The notes below the pieces were generated by a model that ran no database searches, was not told where the DNA came from, and worked only from the letters and a program-made list of their open reading frames with translations. A DNA stretch of 64,000 nucleotides from assembly GCF_001613145.1 (NCBI RefSeq), contig NZ_BDBU01000005.1, positions 186,001 to 250,000 of the forward strand, in the 5' to 3' direction. This stretch comes from Nocardia jejuensis NBRC 103114. Lineage in GTDB: Bacteria; Actinomycetota; Actinomycetes; Mycobacteriales; Mycobacteriaceae. The translations under genes and the position numbers were made by a program. Each line of letters begins with the position of its first letter. Position 1 is the first letter of the stretch. Below are positions 42,497 to 51,587 of this stretch, piece by piece.

Positions 42497-44227
42497 TCAC
42501 GCGCTGCGGTGGCCAACCGGTCGACGACGGCCGACTGGGTCCGTTCCCGGCTTCGGCCCCGACTCGGGCGGTCGGAACGTCGGCACCCGTGTCAGGAACA
42601 ACAGGGACACAACGACTCCGACCACCGCCGTCATCGTGACTCCACTGCCGAGCAGCAGTCGCAGGTCGGCGGGAAAACTCTGATAGAGCCCCGGGGTCAG
42701 GATCGGCAGCAGTCCGGCGGTCAGCGCGGCCGTCGCCGTGATCAGCGCTCGGTCGGAGGTCAGATCCACGCGATCGAACATGCCCAGTCCGGCCACGATG
42801 ATCATGGCGAACGCGATGGCCGCGGTGCCGCCGACGACCGGGCCGGGCAGGGAGTTCACCAGACGGCCGATCGGCGCGAAAAACGCTGCCACCGCGAGCA
42901 ATACGCCGGTCAGCGCCGTGACATAGCGGCTGCGGACGTCGGTGAGCCGGATGAGCCCGATGTTCTCGCCGCTGGTCACCATGGTCGCGCCGCCGAGCAT
43001 TCCGGACAGCAGTGAGGTCACCGCGTCGCCGCGGATAGTGCGCCCCACGGTCACCCCGGTGTCGATCCGCTTACCGACGACCTCCGCGTTGAGCACCGTC
43101 TGCCCGGTCGCCTCCGCCATCGAGCCGAGTCCGAACACCAGCAGTGGAATCGCCGCTATCAGATCGAAATGCGGTGTGCCGAAGGGGAACAGCTCCGGGG
43201 TCTGTACCAGCGCGGATCCGGGTTGCAGGTGGAACCGGCCCATCCCGGCCGCGACCACGCCGCCGACCGCCATGCCCAGCAGTACCGACAACCGCCGCCA
43301 CCCCACCGGCAACACCCGATGCAGCACCACCGTGCTGCCGATGGTCACCGCCGCGAGCCCCACCGCCCACATGGGCGCGGGACCGCCGGTCCCGACGATC
43401 AGACCACCGGCCACCTTCACCAGATTCACGCCGATGACCACGATCATGCATGCCATCACCACCGCGGGCAGCCGCGTCACGAACCGCCGCGCGAGGGGAA
43501 CCAGCACGATCCCCACCACCGCCGTGATGATCACCGCCCCACTCGCGGTGGCCGGATTCGACTCCTGCGCAATCTGAATGAACAGCACCACCGCCGCCCC
43601 GCCGGGCAGCATCACGAACGGCAGCCGAGCCCCGAGCCCGAACCTGCCCACCGACTGGAACAACGTCCCGATCCCACAGCACAGCAGCGTCGCACTCAAC
43701 AGCGCCCGCGCGCTCGCGTCGTCCAACTGCAGACTCCGGCTGATCAGCAACACCGCCGCGATCGGCGTAGCCGCCATCACCACCAGATGCTGCACCGCAC
43801 CCGCCACAGCCCGCCCGACCGGCGGCACCTCGTCCACCGGATGCACCACCGCGTCGACCGCCCGCTTCTCGGCCGCCGCACCCGACAAGCCTGTGACAGT
43901 CGCGGATCCGCTGGCGCGGTCGGGTGGGGCAGCACCGGCCGGACCATCGAGCGAGTCGCCTTCGGCCGCCGATCGCGGTGCCGTAACAGCGGACCCGAAG
44001 GGCTTCTCGCCGTCCTGATGCACAGCCGCGTCGGCGTCGACCGGATGCGGTACGGCACGGGAGGCCGCCGGGCTCCCCGTCCCGTCGCGCGCGGAACCGC
44101 TCAGCGAGCCGGCCGTTGCGCTTTCCCCTGCGGCGAACCGCGCTGCCGCCTCGGTTGATTCGTCTCCCGCGGCATCGACCGCGCCGGGACCGAGTGAACG
44201 GTCCGCTGAGGCATCGACATCGCTCAT
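42497..44227 (-). CDS. NCS2-family nucleobase/xanthine:cation symporter with long N-terminal extension
   Basis: Transporter of 576 residues of the nucleobase-cation symporter-2 family (uracil/xanthine/urate). Twelve to fourteen membrane helices are visible from about residue 140; the conserved GSMAEATGQTVLNAEVVG and TMVTSGENIGLI segments match the family. The first 130 residues are an Ala/Gly/Ser/Asp/Glu low-complexity extension, cytoplasmic, absent from ordinary members. Start at ATG 44227 overlaps the upstream gene stop (ATGA). Part of the inserted arylsulfotransferase/permease unit. Substrate prediction: purine or related compound, not certain. Confidence 0.86.
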   Translation of the reverse strand: MSDVDASADRSLGPGAVDAAGDESTEAAARFAAGESATAGSLSGSARDGTGSPAASRAVPHPVDADAAVHQDGEKPFGSAVTAPRSAAEGDSLDGPAGAAPPDRASGSATVTGLSGAAAEKRAVDAVVHPVDEVPPVGRAVAGAVQHLVVMAATPIAAVLLISRSLQLDDASARALLSATLLCCGIGTLFQSVGRFGLGARLPFVMLPGGAAVVLFIQIAQESNPATASGAVIITAVVGIVLVPLARRFVTRLPAVVMACMIVVIGVNLVKVAGGLIVGTGGPAPMWAVGLAAVTIGSTVVLHRVLPVGWRRLSVLLGMAVGGVVAAGMGRFHLQPGSALVQTPELFPFGTPHFDLIAAIPLLVFGLGSMAEATGQTVLNAEVVGKRIDTGVTVGRTIRGDAVTSLLSGMLGGATMVTSGENIGLIRLTDVRSRYVTALTGVLLAVAAFFAPIGRLVNSLPGPVVGGTAAIAFAMIIVAGLGMFDRVDLTSDRALITATAALTAGLLPILTPGLYQSFPADLRLLLGSGVTMTAVVGVVVSLLFLTRVPTFRPPESGPKPGTDPVGRRRPVGHRSA

Positions 44228-45336
44228 CGTGCGGTCAACCACGGAATATCCTCTGCGCCATAGCGATAGGCGCGGAAGATGGCGTTGGAGATGCCGGGGA
44301 ACACCTCGACGGTGTCCCGGTCCGGGTATTCGGTGAACCACGGCACCACGTATTCCCAGACGATCCGGGATTCCCGGGTCACTTCGAAGATGCGGCCGAA
44401 CGCCGCCTCGGTGATGAGGGTGTTGCCGTTGGGCAGGCGCTGGGCTCCGCCCATGAAGGGGGTGAAGAACGCTTCGCGCGGGGAGTCCTGGTATTTCCAG
44501 GTGATTTCGCTTGTCGCCAGGTCGATTTCGACGACTCGGCTGTAGGTGACCGACTCACCGGTGCGGAAGGTGCCGTTGTCGAACACCAGGACCTTGCCGT
44601 CACCCAGCGGGGTGGCGTGGTGCTGCTGGGCGACCGAGGCGCGGTCCGACAGCGTGGTCGCCGCACCGGTGCGCCGGTCGATGGTGATCACCGCGGAGAC
44701 GCTGCGGAGGCTGGCCACCACGGTGTGCTCGTCGACGGGGTGCACACTGTTGATCAGCGGCCAGTGTTCGCGCCAATAGTGCGGCTGTAGACCGAATTCG
44801 GCGGGGTTCAGCCGCTCGGCGGCCTTCCACTCCCACAGCGGGGTGCCGTCGGGCGCGACCTCGCGGATGACATCCGACCACACGATGCCATCGGCCTCGG
44901 TGCCGGGGACGCCGCCCTGGATCCGGGCCGCCTCGGCGCCGGTCAGCGGTTCGACGGCGGTGTACAGAATCCGTCCGTCGTCGTAGTGGTGGGCGTCGTG
45001 GTGCTGGTAGTCGTCGCGGAACTCGCTGAGCCGCACGCCGTTCGGGTCGTACCTGCCCATCGAGCCGCCGCTGTATTTGCGCCACATGGCGAACAGCGGC
45101 GCGATCTCCAGCGTCGCGCCGTTGTACGCGAGAACGCCCTCGTCCAGGATTCGCGCGTGCCGACCCGGCCGGTAGGGCAGGTTCCAGCGATGCACCCGCT
45201 CGCCCTTCTCGTCGACCAGGTCGACCACGCCGTTCCCGGCCAGCGGCGCGTACAGCGTGTAACCGGGCGACACCAGGTCAGGGTCGCTGCCGATCAGGCC
45301 GGTGCCCCGGCGCTTGAGGGTGTTCTGCTCCACCAC
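44224..45336 (-). CDS. Arylsulfotransferase (ASST)-like beta-propeller protein
   Basis: Protein of 370 residues of the arylsulfotransferase family (six-bladed propeller), which moves sulphate between phenols without PAPS. Family features: YAPLAGNGVVDLVDEKGERV near the start, DYQHHDAHHYDDGRILY (His-rich strand), INSVHPVDEHTVVASLRSV and RLPNGNTLITEAAFGRIFEV. The active-site His is expected among the several conserved His. It has no signal peptide, unlike the periplasmic E. coli type. GTG start at 45336 with AGGAG upstream. Transcribed with the permease gene, and divergent from the XRE-cupin regulator. Confidence 0.8.
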   Translation of the reverse strand: MVEQNTLKRRGTGLIGSDPDLVSPGYTLYAPLAGNGVVDLVDEKGERVHRWNLPYRPGRHARILDEGVLAYNGATLEIAPLFAMWRKYSGGSMGRYDPNGVRLSEFRDDYQHHDAHHYDDGRILYTAVEPLTGAEAARIQGGVPGTEADGIVWSDVIREVAPDGTPLWEWKAAERLNPAEFGLQPHYWREHWPLINSVHPVDEHTVVASLRSVSAVITIDRRTGAATTLSDRASVAQQHHATPLGDGKVLVFDNGTFRTGESVTYSRVVEIDLATSEITWKYQDSPREAFFTPFMGGAQRLPNGNTLITEAAFGRIFEVTRESRIVWEYVVPWFTEYPDRDTVEVFPGISNAIFRAYRYGAEDIPWLTAR

Positions 45337-45347
45337 ATCTCCTAAAC

Positions 45348-45371
45348 ATTCAGTGGTACTGAATATTCAGT
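45348..45371. promoter_or_regulatory. Three-half-site operator between the ASST and XRE-cupin genes
   Basis: ATTCAGT (45348-45354), 3 bp, ACTGAAT (45358-45364), directly followed by ATTCAGT (45365-45371). Adjacent halves form a 14-bp perfect palindrome. It sits 12 bp upstream of the ASST start and 101 bp upstream of the regulator start. A likely site of the XRE-cupin protein. Confidence 0.7.
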
Positions 45372-45471
45372 AGAATCGGGCACCGGTGAAGACTTCGGTT
45401 CACCGTGATGCAAAAGGTGGGTTTCACCCCTTCCACGCCGATAATGGGGCCGGACGAGCGAGAGGCTGGGT

Positions 45472-46077
45472 GTGCGGACCGAGAACGACACGGCACAGGG
45501 ACCGCGCTGGCACCGCCTCGGCGATGTGGTGCACCATCGGCGACTCACCGCGAAACTGACCCTCGCGCAGCTGGCCGAGCAGACGGCGCTGTCGCAGTCC
45601 TTCCTCAGTCAGCTGGAGAACGGCCGCACCAACACCAGCCTGCGCTCACTGCAGCGCATCGCCGACGCACTGGACACCACGGCCACCGACCTGCTCGCCG
45701 AAGCCGATACCGGCACCGCCGCCGTGATCGTGCGCGCCGGCGAGGACACCGGGCTGAGCCAGGCCGAACGCGACGGCTCGGTCCGCGCCCTGGTGCACGG
45801 CTCCCGCGATCTGCGCGCCCTGGAATTCACCGGCGGCACCGATCGCGGCGAACGCGAATTCACCCACGACAACGACGAATTGATCTACGTGGTGCGCGGC
45901 ACGATCACCGTCGCCGACCCGCACACGGAAACCACCCTCACCACCGGCGACACCTACTACTGCGAATCCGGTGTGCGACACCGCTGGTGGGCGCACACCG
46001 ACGACACGGTAACCCTCGTCGTCGCCGTCGCCGACGGCCTCGCCGTGCGCCGCAGGCCGCATCGCACGCGCGGCTGA
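45472..46077 (+). CDS. XRE-family regulator with cupin sensor domain
   Basis: Transcription factor of 201 residues. Residues about 18-72 are a Cro/C1-type helix-turn-helix (LTLAQLAEQTALSQSFLSQL, then ENGRTNTSLRSLQRIADAL). The C-terminal cupin (about 120-190) includes DELIYVVRGTITV and YYCESGVRHRWW, so it likely binds a small ligand. Starts at GTG. Divergent from the ASST-permease operon and almost certainly its regulator through the operator at 45348-45371. The ligand may be the transported or sulphated compound. This type commonly represses catabolic or transport genes. Confidence 0.9.
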   Translation: MRTENDTAQGPRWHRLGDVVHHRRLTAKLTLAQLAEQTALSQSFLSQLENGRTNTSLRSLQRIADALDTTATDLLAEADTGTAAVIVRAGEDTGLSQAERDGSVRALVHGSRDLRALEFTGGTDRGEREFTHDNDELIYVVRGTITVADPHTETTLTTGDTYYCESGVRHRWWAHTDDTVTLVVAVADGLAVRRRPHRTRG

Positions 46078-46137
46078 CGTACCCGCGCATCCGAAACCGC
46101 CTGCGACGAAGGCGAAAACGCTTGTCGTACACAACAA

Positions 46138-46170
46138 ACGACCCGCCTACCAACGAGGTAAGCGGGTCGT
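46138..46170. terminator. Bidirectional terminator between XRE-cupin and whiB7
   Basis: Stem ACGACCCGC (46138-46146) with GCGGGTCGT (46162-46170), extended by TACC/GGTA after one mismatch, 5-nt loop. On the minus strand it continues TTTGTTGTG. It separates the convergent genes. Confidence 0.8.
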
Positions 46171-46201
46171 ATGTGTTCAGGCCCCCCGGCAATCAGGCCG
46201 G

Positions 46202-46516
46202 TCATGCCGCCACGATCTTGCGCGGGCGGCCACGGGGGCGCTTGCGGGCGATGACGATGCCCTGATCGAAGATCTCGCCACCCCAGACACCCCAGGGCTC
46301 AGCGCGATCGATCGCGGCGGTCAGGCAGCCCTGCCGGATCGGGCAGCTGGCGCACAGCACCTTCGCCTCTTCCAACTGGGCAGGGTTCTCGGCGAACCAC
46401 AGATCGGGGTTGCCGACTCGACAGGGCAGGGACATGGCGACCCCCCGGCGAACGCGGGTGGTCGGGGCCACGATATTGCGGCATGTCGCGCGGTCATCGA
46501 TAACCGTGGTGGACAC
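46202..46516 (-). CDS. whiB7: WhiB7 iron-sulphur transcriptional activator of antibiotic resistance
   Basis: WhiB-family regulator of 104 residues. Four Cys at 32, 55, 58 and 64 bind a 4Fe-4S cluster; the WGVWGGE turn (from Trp75) contacts sigma factor; and the C-terminal AT-hook RGRPRK (about 96-101) binds AT-rich DNA, which marks it as WhiB7. It activates intrinsic resistance genes in response to ribosome-targeting drugs. GTG 46516 has a good AAGGAGC 6 nt upstream. The segment LPCRVGNPDLWFAENPA is close to other WhiB7 proteins. It is controlled by the long leader upstream, described separately. Confidence 0.95.
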   Translation of the reverse strand: MSTTVIDDRATCRNIVAPTTRVRRGVAMSLPCRVGNPDLWFAENPAQLEEAKVLCASCPIRQGCLTAAIDRAEPWGVWGGEIFDQGIVIARKRPRGRPRKIVAA

Positions 46517-46586
46517 GTCGTGCTCCTTCAGCTCGTGCAGCGGTTTGTAGGTAGTACGCGAAACCGGTGCCATTGGGCTGAAGGCC

Positions 46587-46628
46587 AAAAAAATATGGCC
46601 ACGGTTTCGCTTTGCGCGATCCGTGGCC
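46587..46628 (-). terminator. Attenuator hairpin in the whiB7 leader
   Basis: Stem GGCCACGG (46621-46628 on the plus strand reads CCGTGGCC) with CCGTGGCC (46604-46597), loop of 16 nt, followed on the minus strand by AT, A and seven T (46593-46587). It lies 70 nt before the whiB7 start. A smaller hairpin CCAGA/TCTGG (46627-46639) overlaps its first arm, so the two cannot form together. Confidence 0.85.
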
Positions 46629-46649
46629 AGAAGGTCTGGGAGTTGTCCC

Positions 46650-47012
46650 TTACCTGTGTCGACTTCGGTGTCGACTCCTGGTGTTCACGGTCGCTGGGTG
46701 GGTGGTGCGGTGGCGGTTGACCGGTCGCAGGTCTGCCGGGTTGTCTCCGGTTTCGACTGCGAACACCTCGGTAGCCGCATAGGCGACTGCCGGGTGCCAA
46801 CCACCGACGGGCTTGTCCTGCTCGATCACAATGTGCGAGGCCGCTTGGGCTTTGGTTGCAAAACCCTGAAGACCAAGATCACTGATCTGGCTGGACACAC
46901 GAATCCCCTGCATGGCGAGGACTCGCTGGGAGGCGGACATGACGAAGACAGCGTCGGCCGTCATCGAGGTGCCGGTCCCGCCGGTTGCGATGATGTTCGC
47001 GATGCCATTCAT
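46650..47012 (-). CDS. 120-codon ORF in the whiB7 leader (leader peptide or small protein)
   Basis: ORF of 120 codons with a real ribosome-binding site (GGAGG, 7 nt before the ATG), lying entirely between the candidate whiB7 promoter and the attenuator. The protein is not recognised. Its N-terminal part is Ala/Ser/Thr/Gly-rich (MNGIANIIATGGTGTSMTAD), the middle has Ala/Val-rich helices, and the last 25 residues are Arg/His-rich, ending TVNTRSRHRSRHR. The stop codon is 21 nt before the attenuator hairpin. Codons near the end also form a GTCGAC/GTCGAC stem (46658-46675). It may be a cis-acting sensor rather than a stable protein. Confidence 0.6.
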   Translation of the reverse strand: MNGIANIIATGGTGTSMTADAVFVMSASQRVLAMQGIRVSSQISDLGLQGFATKAQAASHIVIEQDKPVGGWHPAVAYAATEVFAVETGDNPADLRPVNRHRTTHPATVNTRSRHRSRHR

Positions 47013-47087
47013 TGGTCTGCCTCCGTCCTGCTGCTCGTGCCGATAAGTGCGATGCGCACCGGGATTCCTCCCGGGTGCATGTGAACC

Positions 47088-47126
47088 ACCTTAGGAAGAT
47101 ATACAAAACCGCACAACCCATTTTTG
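47088..47126 (-). promoter_or_regulatory. Candidate whiB7 promoter with AT-rich box
   Basis: On the minus strand: AT-rich CAAAAAT (47126-47120), GGG, -35 TTGTGC (47116-47111), 17 bp, -10 TAAGGT (47093-47088). Mycobacterial WhiB7-dependent promoters have an AT-rich element about 3 bp upstream of the -35, as here, so WhiB7 is expected to act on its own promoter. Transcription would begin near 47081, giving a leader of about 565 nt. Confidence 0.6.
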
Positions 47127-47170
47127 ACCAGCGGTTTTAGGGGGTTGCGATCTTTCCCGCGAAGCCCATG

Positions 47171-49321
47171 TCAATCCCGTTGGCGGGCACGGACTATGGC
47201 GAGCACGTCCGCGCCGTAGGTCTGCAACTTCTTCGCACCGATGCCCGGGATAGCCACCAGGGCTCGATCGTCGGCGGGACGCTGCTCGGCGATGGCGGTG
47301 AGAGTGGTGTCACTGAACACCACGAAATGCGGCAGGGACAGCTCGTCGGCCTTCTGCTTGCGCCAGTCGTGCAGAGCGTCGAGCAGCTCTTTGTCGATGT
47401 CGGCGGGACAGCGCGAGCAACGCCCGAGCATGGTCGCCTGGGTGTTGAGCAACGGCCGCCCGCAGACCCGGCAGGTCGGGTGCACGCGCTTGGGTCCGCG
47501 GCGGTCGGTGGTGTGCTTGGCGATGCGCGAGGCCGGGGAATCCTCGGGGACCAGACCGACCAGGAAGCGGGAGCGCCGACGCACCTTGCGCCCGCCCTCG
47601 GCGCGGGCCAGCGCCCAGGACAGATGCAGATGTTCACGGGCACGGGTGACGCCGACGTAGAGCAGGCGGCGTTCCTCCTCCAGCGCGGCCTCGTTGGAAA
47701 CCGTTCCGTCCGGACCCAATACATGCTGGATCGGCATGGTGCCGTCGGCCAGGCCGACCAGGAACACCGCGTCCCACTCCAGGCCCTTGGCGGCGTGCAG
47801 CGAGGCCAGCGTGACGCCCTGCACCGTCGGTGGGTGCCTGGCTTCGGCGCGGGCGGACAGCTCGCGCAGCAGGGCGGTCAAATCGAGTTCGGCGTCGTGT
47901 CCGGTGAGTTCCTCGGTGAGCGCGACCAGCGCGACCAGCGAGGCCCAGCGTTCGCGCGCCTGCACACCGGCGGGTTCCTCGTTGGTCAGGCCGAGCTTGG
48001 CCAGCACCGCCCGGACCAGGCTGACCAGATCCGCGCCGCGGGCGTCGGGCAGATCGTCGCGGGCGCAGGCCTGCCGCAGCGCCTGCACGGCCTGACGCAC
48101 CTCGGGCCGCGCGAAGAAGCCTTCACCGCCGCGCACCTGATACGCGATTCCCGCCTCGGTGAGCGCCTGCTCGTAGGCCTCGGACTGGGCATTGATGCGG
48201 TAGAGCACGGCGATCTCCGCGGCGGGCACGCCGTTCGCGAGCAGCTTCTTGATGGCCGCCGCGGTTGCCGCGGCTTCGGCCGGCTCGTCGTCGTATTCGG
48301 CGAACAGCGGTTCCGGACCGTCCGCGCGCTGCCCGACCAGTTGCAGCCGGGTGCCCGCGATACGGCCGCGCGCCGCGCCGATCACCCGGTTGGCCAGCGA
48401 GACCACCTGCGGGGTCGAGCGGTAGTCGCGTTCGAGGCGGACCACGGTGCCTTCGGGGAAGCGACGGGAGAAGTCGAGCAGGAACGTGGGACTCGCGCCG
48501 GTGAAGGAGTAGATGGTCTGGTTGGCGTCGCCGACCACGGTCAGATCGTCGCGATCGCCGAGCCAGGCGTCGAGCACACGCTGCTGCAGCGGGGTGACGT
48601 CCTGGTATTCGTCGACCACGAAACTGCGGTAGCGACCCCGGAATTCGTCCGCCACGGACGAGTAGTCCTCGAGCGCGGCGGCGGTGTGCAGCAGCAGGTC
48701 GTCGAAATCCAGCAGCAGACCCTCGGGGGTGTTCTTGAGCGATTCGTAGCTCGAGTACACCGCCGCGACCTTCGCCGCGTCGTACGGAGCCTCGCGTTGC
48801 AGGCGCGCCACCGCGGCCGGATAGTCCTCCGGTGCGATGAGAGAACCCTTGGCCCATTCGATTTCGCTGGTCAGATCGCGCAGCGCGTCGGTGTCGGTGG
48901 ACAGTCCGGCCCCGCGTGCGGCCTGCGCCACGATCGGGAACTTGCGATCGATCAGCCGCCACGGCACGTCCCCGACGACCTGCGGCCAGAAGTACTTGAG
49001 TTGCCGCAGCGCCGCCGCGTGGAAGGTGCGGGCCTGCACCTGCCCCGCCTCACCGCCCAGTCCGAGCGCGCGCAGCCGCCCCCGCATCTCCCCCGCGGCC
49101 CGCGCGGTGAAGGTCACCGCGAGCACCTGATCGGCCCGCACATGCCCGGCCGACACCAGATGCGCGATCCGATGAGTGATGGTCCGGGTCTTACCGGTTC
49201 CCGCCCCGGCCAGCACACACACCGGACCGCGTGGAGCACGCACGGCCGCCGCCTGCTCGGCGTCGAGGGCATCGAGCGCGAGCTTGGGCGGCGGAGTCGT
49301 CGCGGCAGTCACGCGCACCAT
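47171..49321 (-). CDS. uvrD2: ATP-dependent DNA helicase UvrD2 with HRDC domain
   Basis: Superfamily 1 helicase of 716 residues. Motifs: Walker [10 protein letters not shown] (about residues 36-44), DEYQDV (motif II), [14 protein letters not shown] (motif III) and [20 protein letters not shown] (motif V). A tetracysteine element (CRVCGRPLL, then MLGRCSRC) and a C-terminal HRDC domain ([20 protein letters not shown]) identify UvrD2 rather than UvrD1. It unwinds DNA in repair. The start at ATG 49321 is the best fit; a neighbouring ATG and GTG are possible. Divergent from the LtrA gene. Confidence 0.95.
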   Translation of the reverse strand: MVRVTAATTPPPKLALDALDAEQAAAVRAPRGPVCVLAGAGTGKTRTITHRIAHLVSAGHVRADQVLAVTFTARAAGEMRGRLRALGLGGEAGQVQARTFHAAALRQLKYFWPQVVGDVPWRLIDRKFPIVAQAARGAGLSTDTDALRDLTSEIEWAKGSLIAPEDYPAAVARLQREAPYDAAKVAAVYSSYESLKNTPEGLLLDFDDLLLHTAAALEDYSSVADEFRGRYRSFVVDEYQDVTPLQQRVLDAWLGDRDDLTVVGDANQTIYSFTGASPTFLLDFSRRFPEGTVVRLERDYRSTPQVVSLANRVIGAARGRIAGTRLQLVGQRADGPEPLFAEYDDEPAEAAATAAAIKKLLANGVPAAEIAVLYRINAQSEAYEQALTEAGIAYQVRGGEGFFARPEVRQAVQALRQACARDDLPDARGADLVSLVRAVLAKLGLTNEEPAGVQARERWASLVALVALTEELTGHDAELDLTALLRELSARAEARHPPTVQGVTLASLHAAKGLEWDAVFLVGLADGTMPIQHVLGPDGTVSNEAALEEERRLLYVGVTRAREHLHLSWALARAEGGRKVRRRSRFLVGLVPEDSPASRIAKHTTDRRGPKRVHPTCRVCGRPLLNTQATMLGRCSRCPADIDKELLDALHDWRKQKADELSLPHFVVFSDTTLTAIAEQRPADDRALVAIPGIGAKKLQTYGADVLAIVRARQRD

Positions 49322-49500
49322 CATGGCAGTGCCGACCGACAGTGCACCCCGCGCCGTCCGTGCGGACAGCCGAATCGATGACACTCCGCCGGACACTCCG
49401 GCACGGCACAACCCCACACCAGCGTGCGCCGCCCCCGGGCCGCCGTCCTCCCGCCGCGCGGGCTCCGTGCCCGCGCGGCGATTTCGGGTTAGCGTGCCTC

Positions 49501-50799
49501 GTGGCAAACCAGACACCCGCCGAACCAGGCACCACAGGCGCGAACCCGGTGCACGAGCGGCATGCCAGCTGGATCGAGCTGTTCTTCGATCTGGTCGCGG
49601 TCGCGGGCATCGGCCAGCTGACGCATCTGCTGCACAAGGGACCGTCACCGGCCGACTTCGGCGTGTATGTGGTTCTGTACCTGGCATTTTGGATGGTGTG
49701 GGCGAGTATCACCATGTACGGCAACACCGCGCGTGGTCACGCGCGGGTGCCGTTGATGCTGGCGGCCATGCTGGGGCTGGGCGTGATGGCGGCGGCGGTC
49801 GCCGGCATACCGGAGCGGCACGCCACCGCGTTCGCGGCCGTCTACGTCATCGTGCGCCTGAGTTCCGAAAAGCTGTGGGGCCGTGGCCGGATCGTCGTGG
49901 ACTGGCCGACCGTGCAGCTCACCGTCGGTGTGCTGCCGTGGATCGCCTCGCTGTGGGTGGACGCGCCGTGGAGGTACTGGCTGTGGGCCGCCGGTATGGC
50001 GCTGGATCTGTGGGTGATGTTCGCGGTCAGCGGTGAGGAGTATTTCGCGAGCGCGCAACAGCGACTCGACAAGCGGATGAACAAGATGCGCGAGAAGATC
50101 GAGATCGATCCGGCGCGGGTGCCCACATTCAAAGCGGTGCATGCCGATCCGGCACATCTGGGCGAGCGGCTCGGGCTGTACGTGATCATCGTGCTGGGCG
50201 AGGGCATCATCGCGATCATCGGCGCGGTGGGCGTGCTGGACTGGAACGTCCGGGTGCTGGGGCTGGGATTCGCGTCGTTCGCGATCCTGGCCGGGCTGTG
50301 GGCCCTCACGCTCATGTTCGGTTTCGTGCCGCGGCTGCTGTCCGAGAGCGATTCGCCCACGCACATCCCCTGGCAGCACATCATGCTGGGGCACTGCTGG
50401 ATGACCGGGGCCATCGCGACGATCGCGGCAGGCCTGGGGCTGACTATCGAGCATGCGGAGGGCCATCTGACGACCGGCGTCGGCTGGGCGCTCGGCGGCG
50501 GGGCAGCCGCGTACTTCGCCGTCTCGGCGATCGGAGGGATGCGCAGTGGCTCGGGATGGCGGTGGCTGCTGGCCTGGCCGGCGCCTTGTGCGCTGGTCGC
50601 GATCCTGCTCGGCGCGTTCGCCGCACATCTCGGGCCGCTGCCGACGGTGTGCGTTCTCCTCGCGCTGATCCTGTGGCCGCTGCTGTGGGAATCCTGGTCG
50701 GCGGGCACGTGGCGGCGAGGCCGCGACGGCTCCACCCCCGCTCGGCCGCACCGGACTCCGCGCACGCACGGCCGTGCCGACGCATCGGAGACTGCGTGA
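49501..50799 (+). CDS. Low-temperature-requirement A (LtrA) family membrane protein
   Basis: Integral membrane protein of 432 residues with about ten helices. The family signature [20 protein letters not shown] occurs at residues 20-40, and [20 protein letters not shown] further on, both typical of LtrA proteins. Function is unknown; name comes from a Listeria mutant. GTG start at 49501 preceded by TAGCGT ending 5 nt upstream, so the mRNA is probably leaderless. It interrupts the conserved order between uvrD2 and mycoredoxin, and is divergent from uvrD2. Confidence 0.85.
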   Translation: MANQTPAEPGTTGANPVHERHASWIELFFDLVAVAGIGQLTHLLHKGPSPADFGVYVVLYLAFWMVWASITMYGNTARGHARVPLMLAAMLGLGVMAAAVAGIPERHATAFAAVYVIVRLSSEKLWGRGRIVVDWPTVQLTVGVLPWIASLWVDAPWRYWLWAAGMALDLWVMFAVSGEEYFASAQQRLDKRMNKMREKIEIDPARVPTFKAVHADPAHLGERLGLYVIIVLGEGIIAIIGAVGVLDWNVRVLGLGFASFAILAGLWALTLMFGFVPRLLSESDSPTHIPWQHIMLGHCWMTGAIATIAAGLGLTIEHAEGHLTTGVGWALGGGAAAYFAVSAIGGMRSGSGWRWLLAWPAPCALVAILLGAFAAHLGPLPTVCVLLALILWPLLWESWSAGTWRRGRDGSTPARPHRTPRTHGRADASETA

Positions 50800-51011
50800 A
50801 CTCAGGCGGCGACCGCGAAATTCGCACGTGAGTCACGCGGTGACGGGCGACCCGAAGATCAGCCGCCGCAGTGCGTGTCCAGCATGGCCGAGCATGTGAT
50901 CTGATTGCGGCTCAGCAGGTTTCGCAATTCGGGGCACTGCCGCAGCCGGGAACGCCCGCGGTCCGAGGCCTGTCGCACTCCTTGATTCTTCCGCGCGGAA
51001 GCCGCTGTGAC

Positions 51012-51587
51012 TCAGGGTGTTTCGCGGTCGCGGAGCGCACGCAGGGAAGCGCCGAACCGGGTGACGTCCGTGAGCGGGGCGAAGAATTCGCGGTCGCAGG
51101 CCTCGACGGCGACGATGGCCCGGTTCACCAGGGCCGCACCGTCTTTGGTCGGGACCAGGGATTTGGCCCGGCGGTCCGTCGGATGGTCGCGGCGCTCGAC
51201 CAGGCCCTTCTGCTCGAGCGCGCGCAGCACCTGGGAGGTCATCATCGGATCGGTGGCGGCCTGTGCGGCGATATCGCGCTGCATCACCGGCTCGCCGCCC
51301 GAGCGGCCGGTGAGCCAGGTCAGGGAGGCGAGCAGGACGAATTGCACGTGGGTGAGGTCGAAGGGGGCGAGGGCGGCCCGGATGGCCGCCTGCCACCGAT
51401 TGGTCACCTGCCAGAGCAAGAGTCCGGGACTTTCGTCGGCGTCGCCGAAACCGGTGGCGAGTGCGGCGGCGGTGGCCGATCCGCCCGGGCCGGACGACTC
51501 GGCCGGGTCGGCATCAACCTCGGAGACCTCGGAGACCTTGGAGACCTTGGAGACCTCGGAATCACCACCGTGCCCATGCGCCCTCAC
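51012..51587 (-). CDS. MarR-family regulator
   Basis: Winged-helix regulator of 191 residues. The DNA-binding domain spans about residues 60-155 (MQRDIAAQAATDPMMTSQVL, then RALEQKGLVERRDHPTDRRA, the conserved wing). The first 55 residues are low complexity, with repeated VSK/VSE triplets encoded by a 9-bp tandem repeat. GTG start overlaps the EVE gene stop (GTGA). Last gene of the SRPBCC-EVE-MarR operon and the likely autoregulator through the palindrome at 52427-52452. Confidence 0.9.
   Translation of the reverse strand: MRAHGHGGDSEVSKVSKVSEVSEVDADPAESSGPGGSATAAALATGFGDADESPGLLLWQVTNRWQAAIRAALAPFDLTHVQFVLLASLTWLTGRSGGEPVMQRDIAAQAATDPMMTSQVLRALEQKGLVERRDHPTDRRAKSLVPTKDGAALVNRAIVAVEACDREFFAPLTDVTRFGASLRALRDRETP
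51518..51562. repeat. 9-bp tandem repeat, five copies, in the marR gene
   Basis: Units CCTCGGAGA, CCTCGGAGA, CCTTGGAGA, CCTTGGAGA, CCTCGGAAT. On the coding strand they give SEVSKVSKVSEVSEV. In-frame copy-number variation is possible. Confidence 0.9.

Noticed and set aside
47105..47138. AAAACCGC/GCGGTTTT hairpin after uvrD2 as a terminator
   Set aside because: It overlaps the better-supported whiB7 promoter elements and the long loop and weak T tract make it a poor terminator; it is not excluded that it acts as both.
47168..49381. Long open frame on the plus strand antisense to uvrD2
   Set aside because: High-GC coding DNA gives long antisense frames; composition is Gly/Arg/Gln-rich and has no domain, while the minus strand has every helicase motif.
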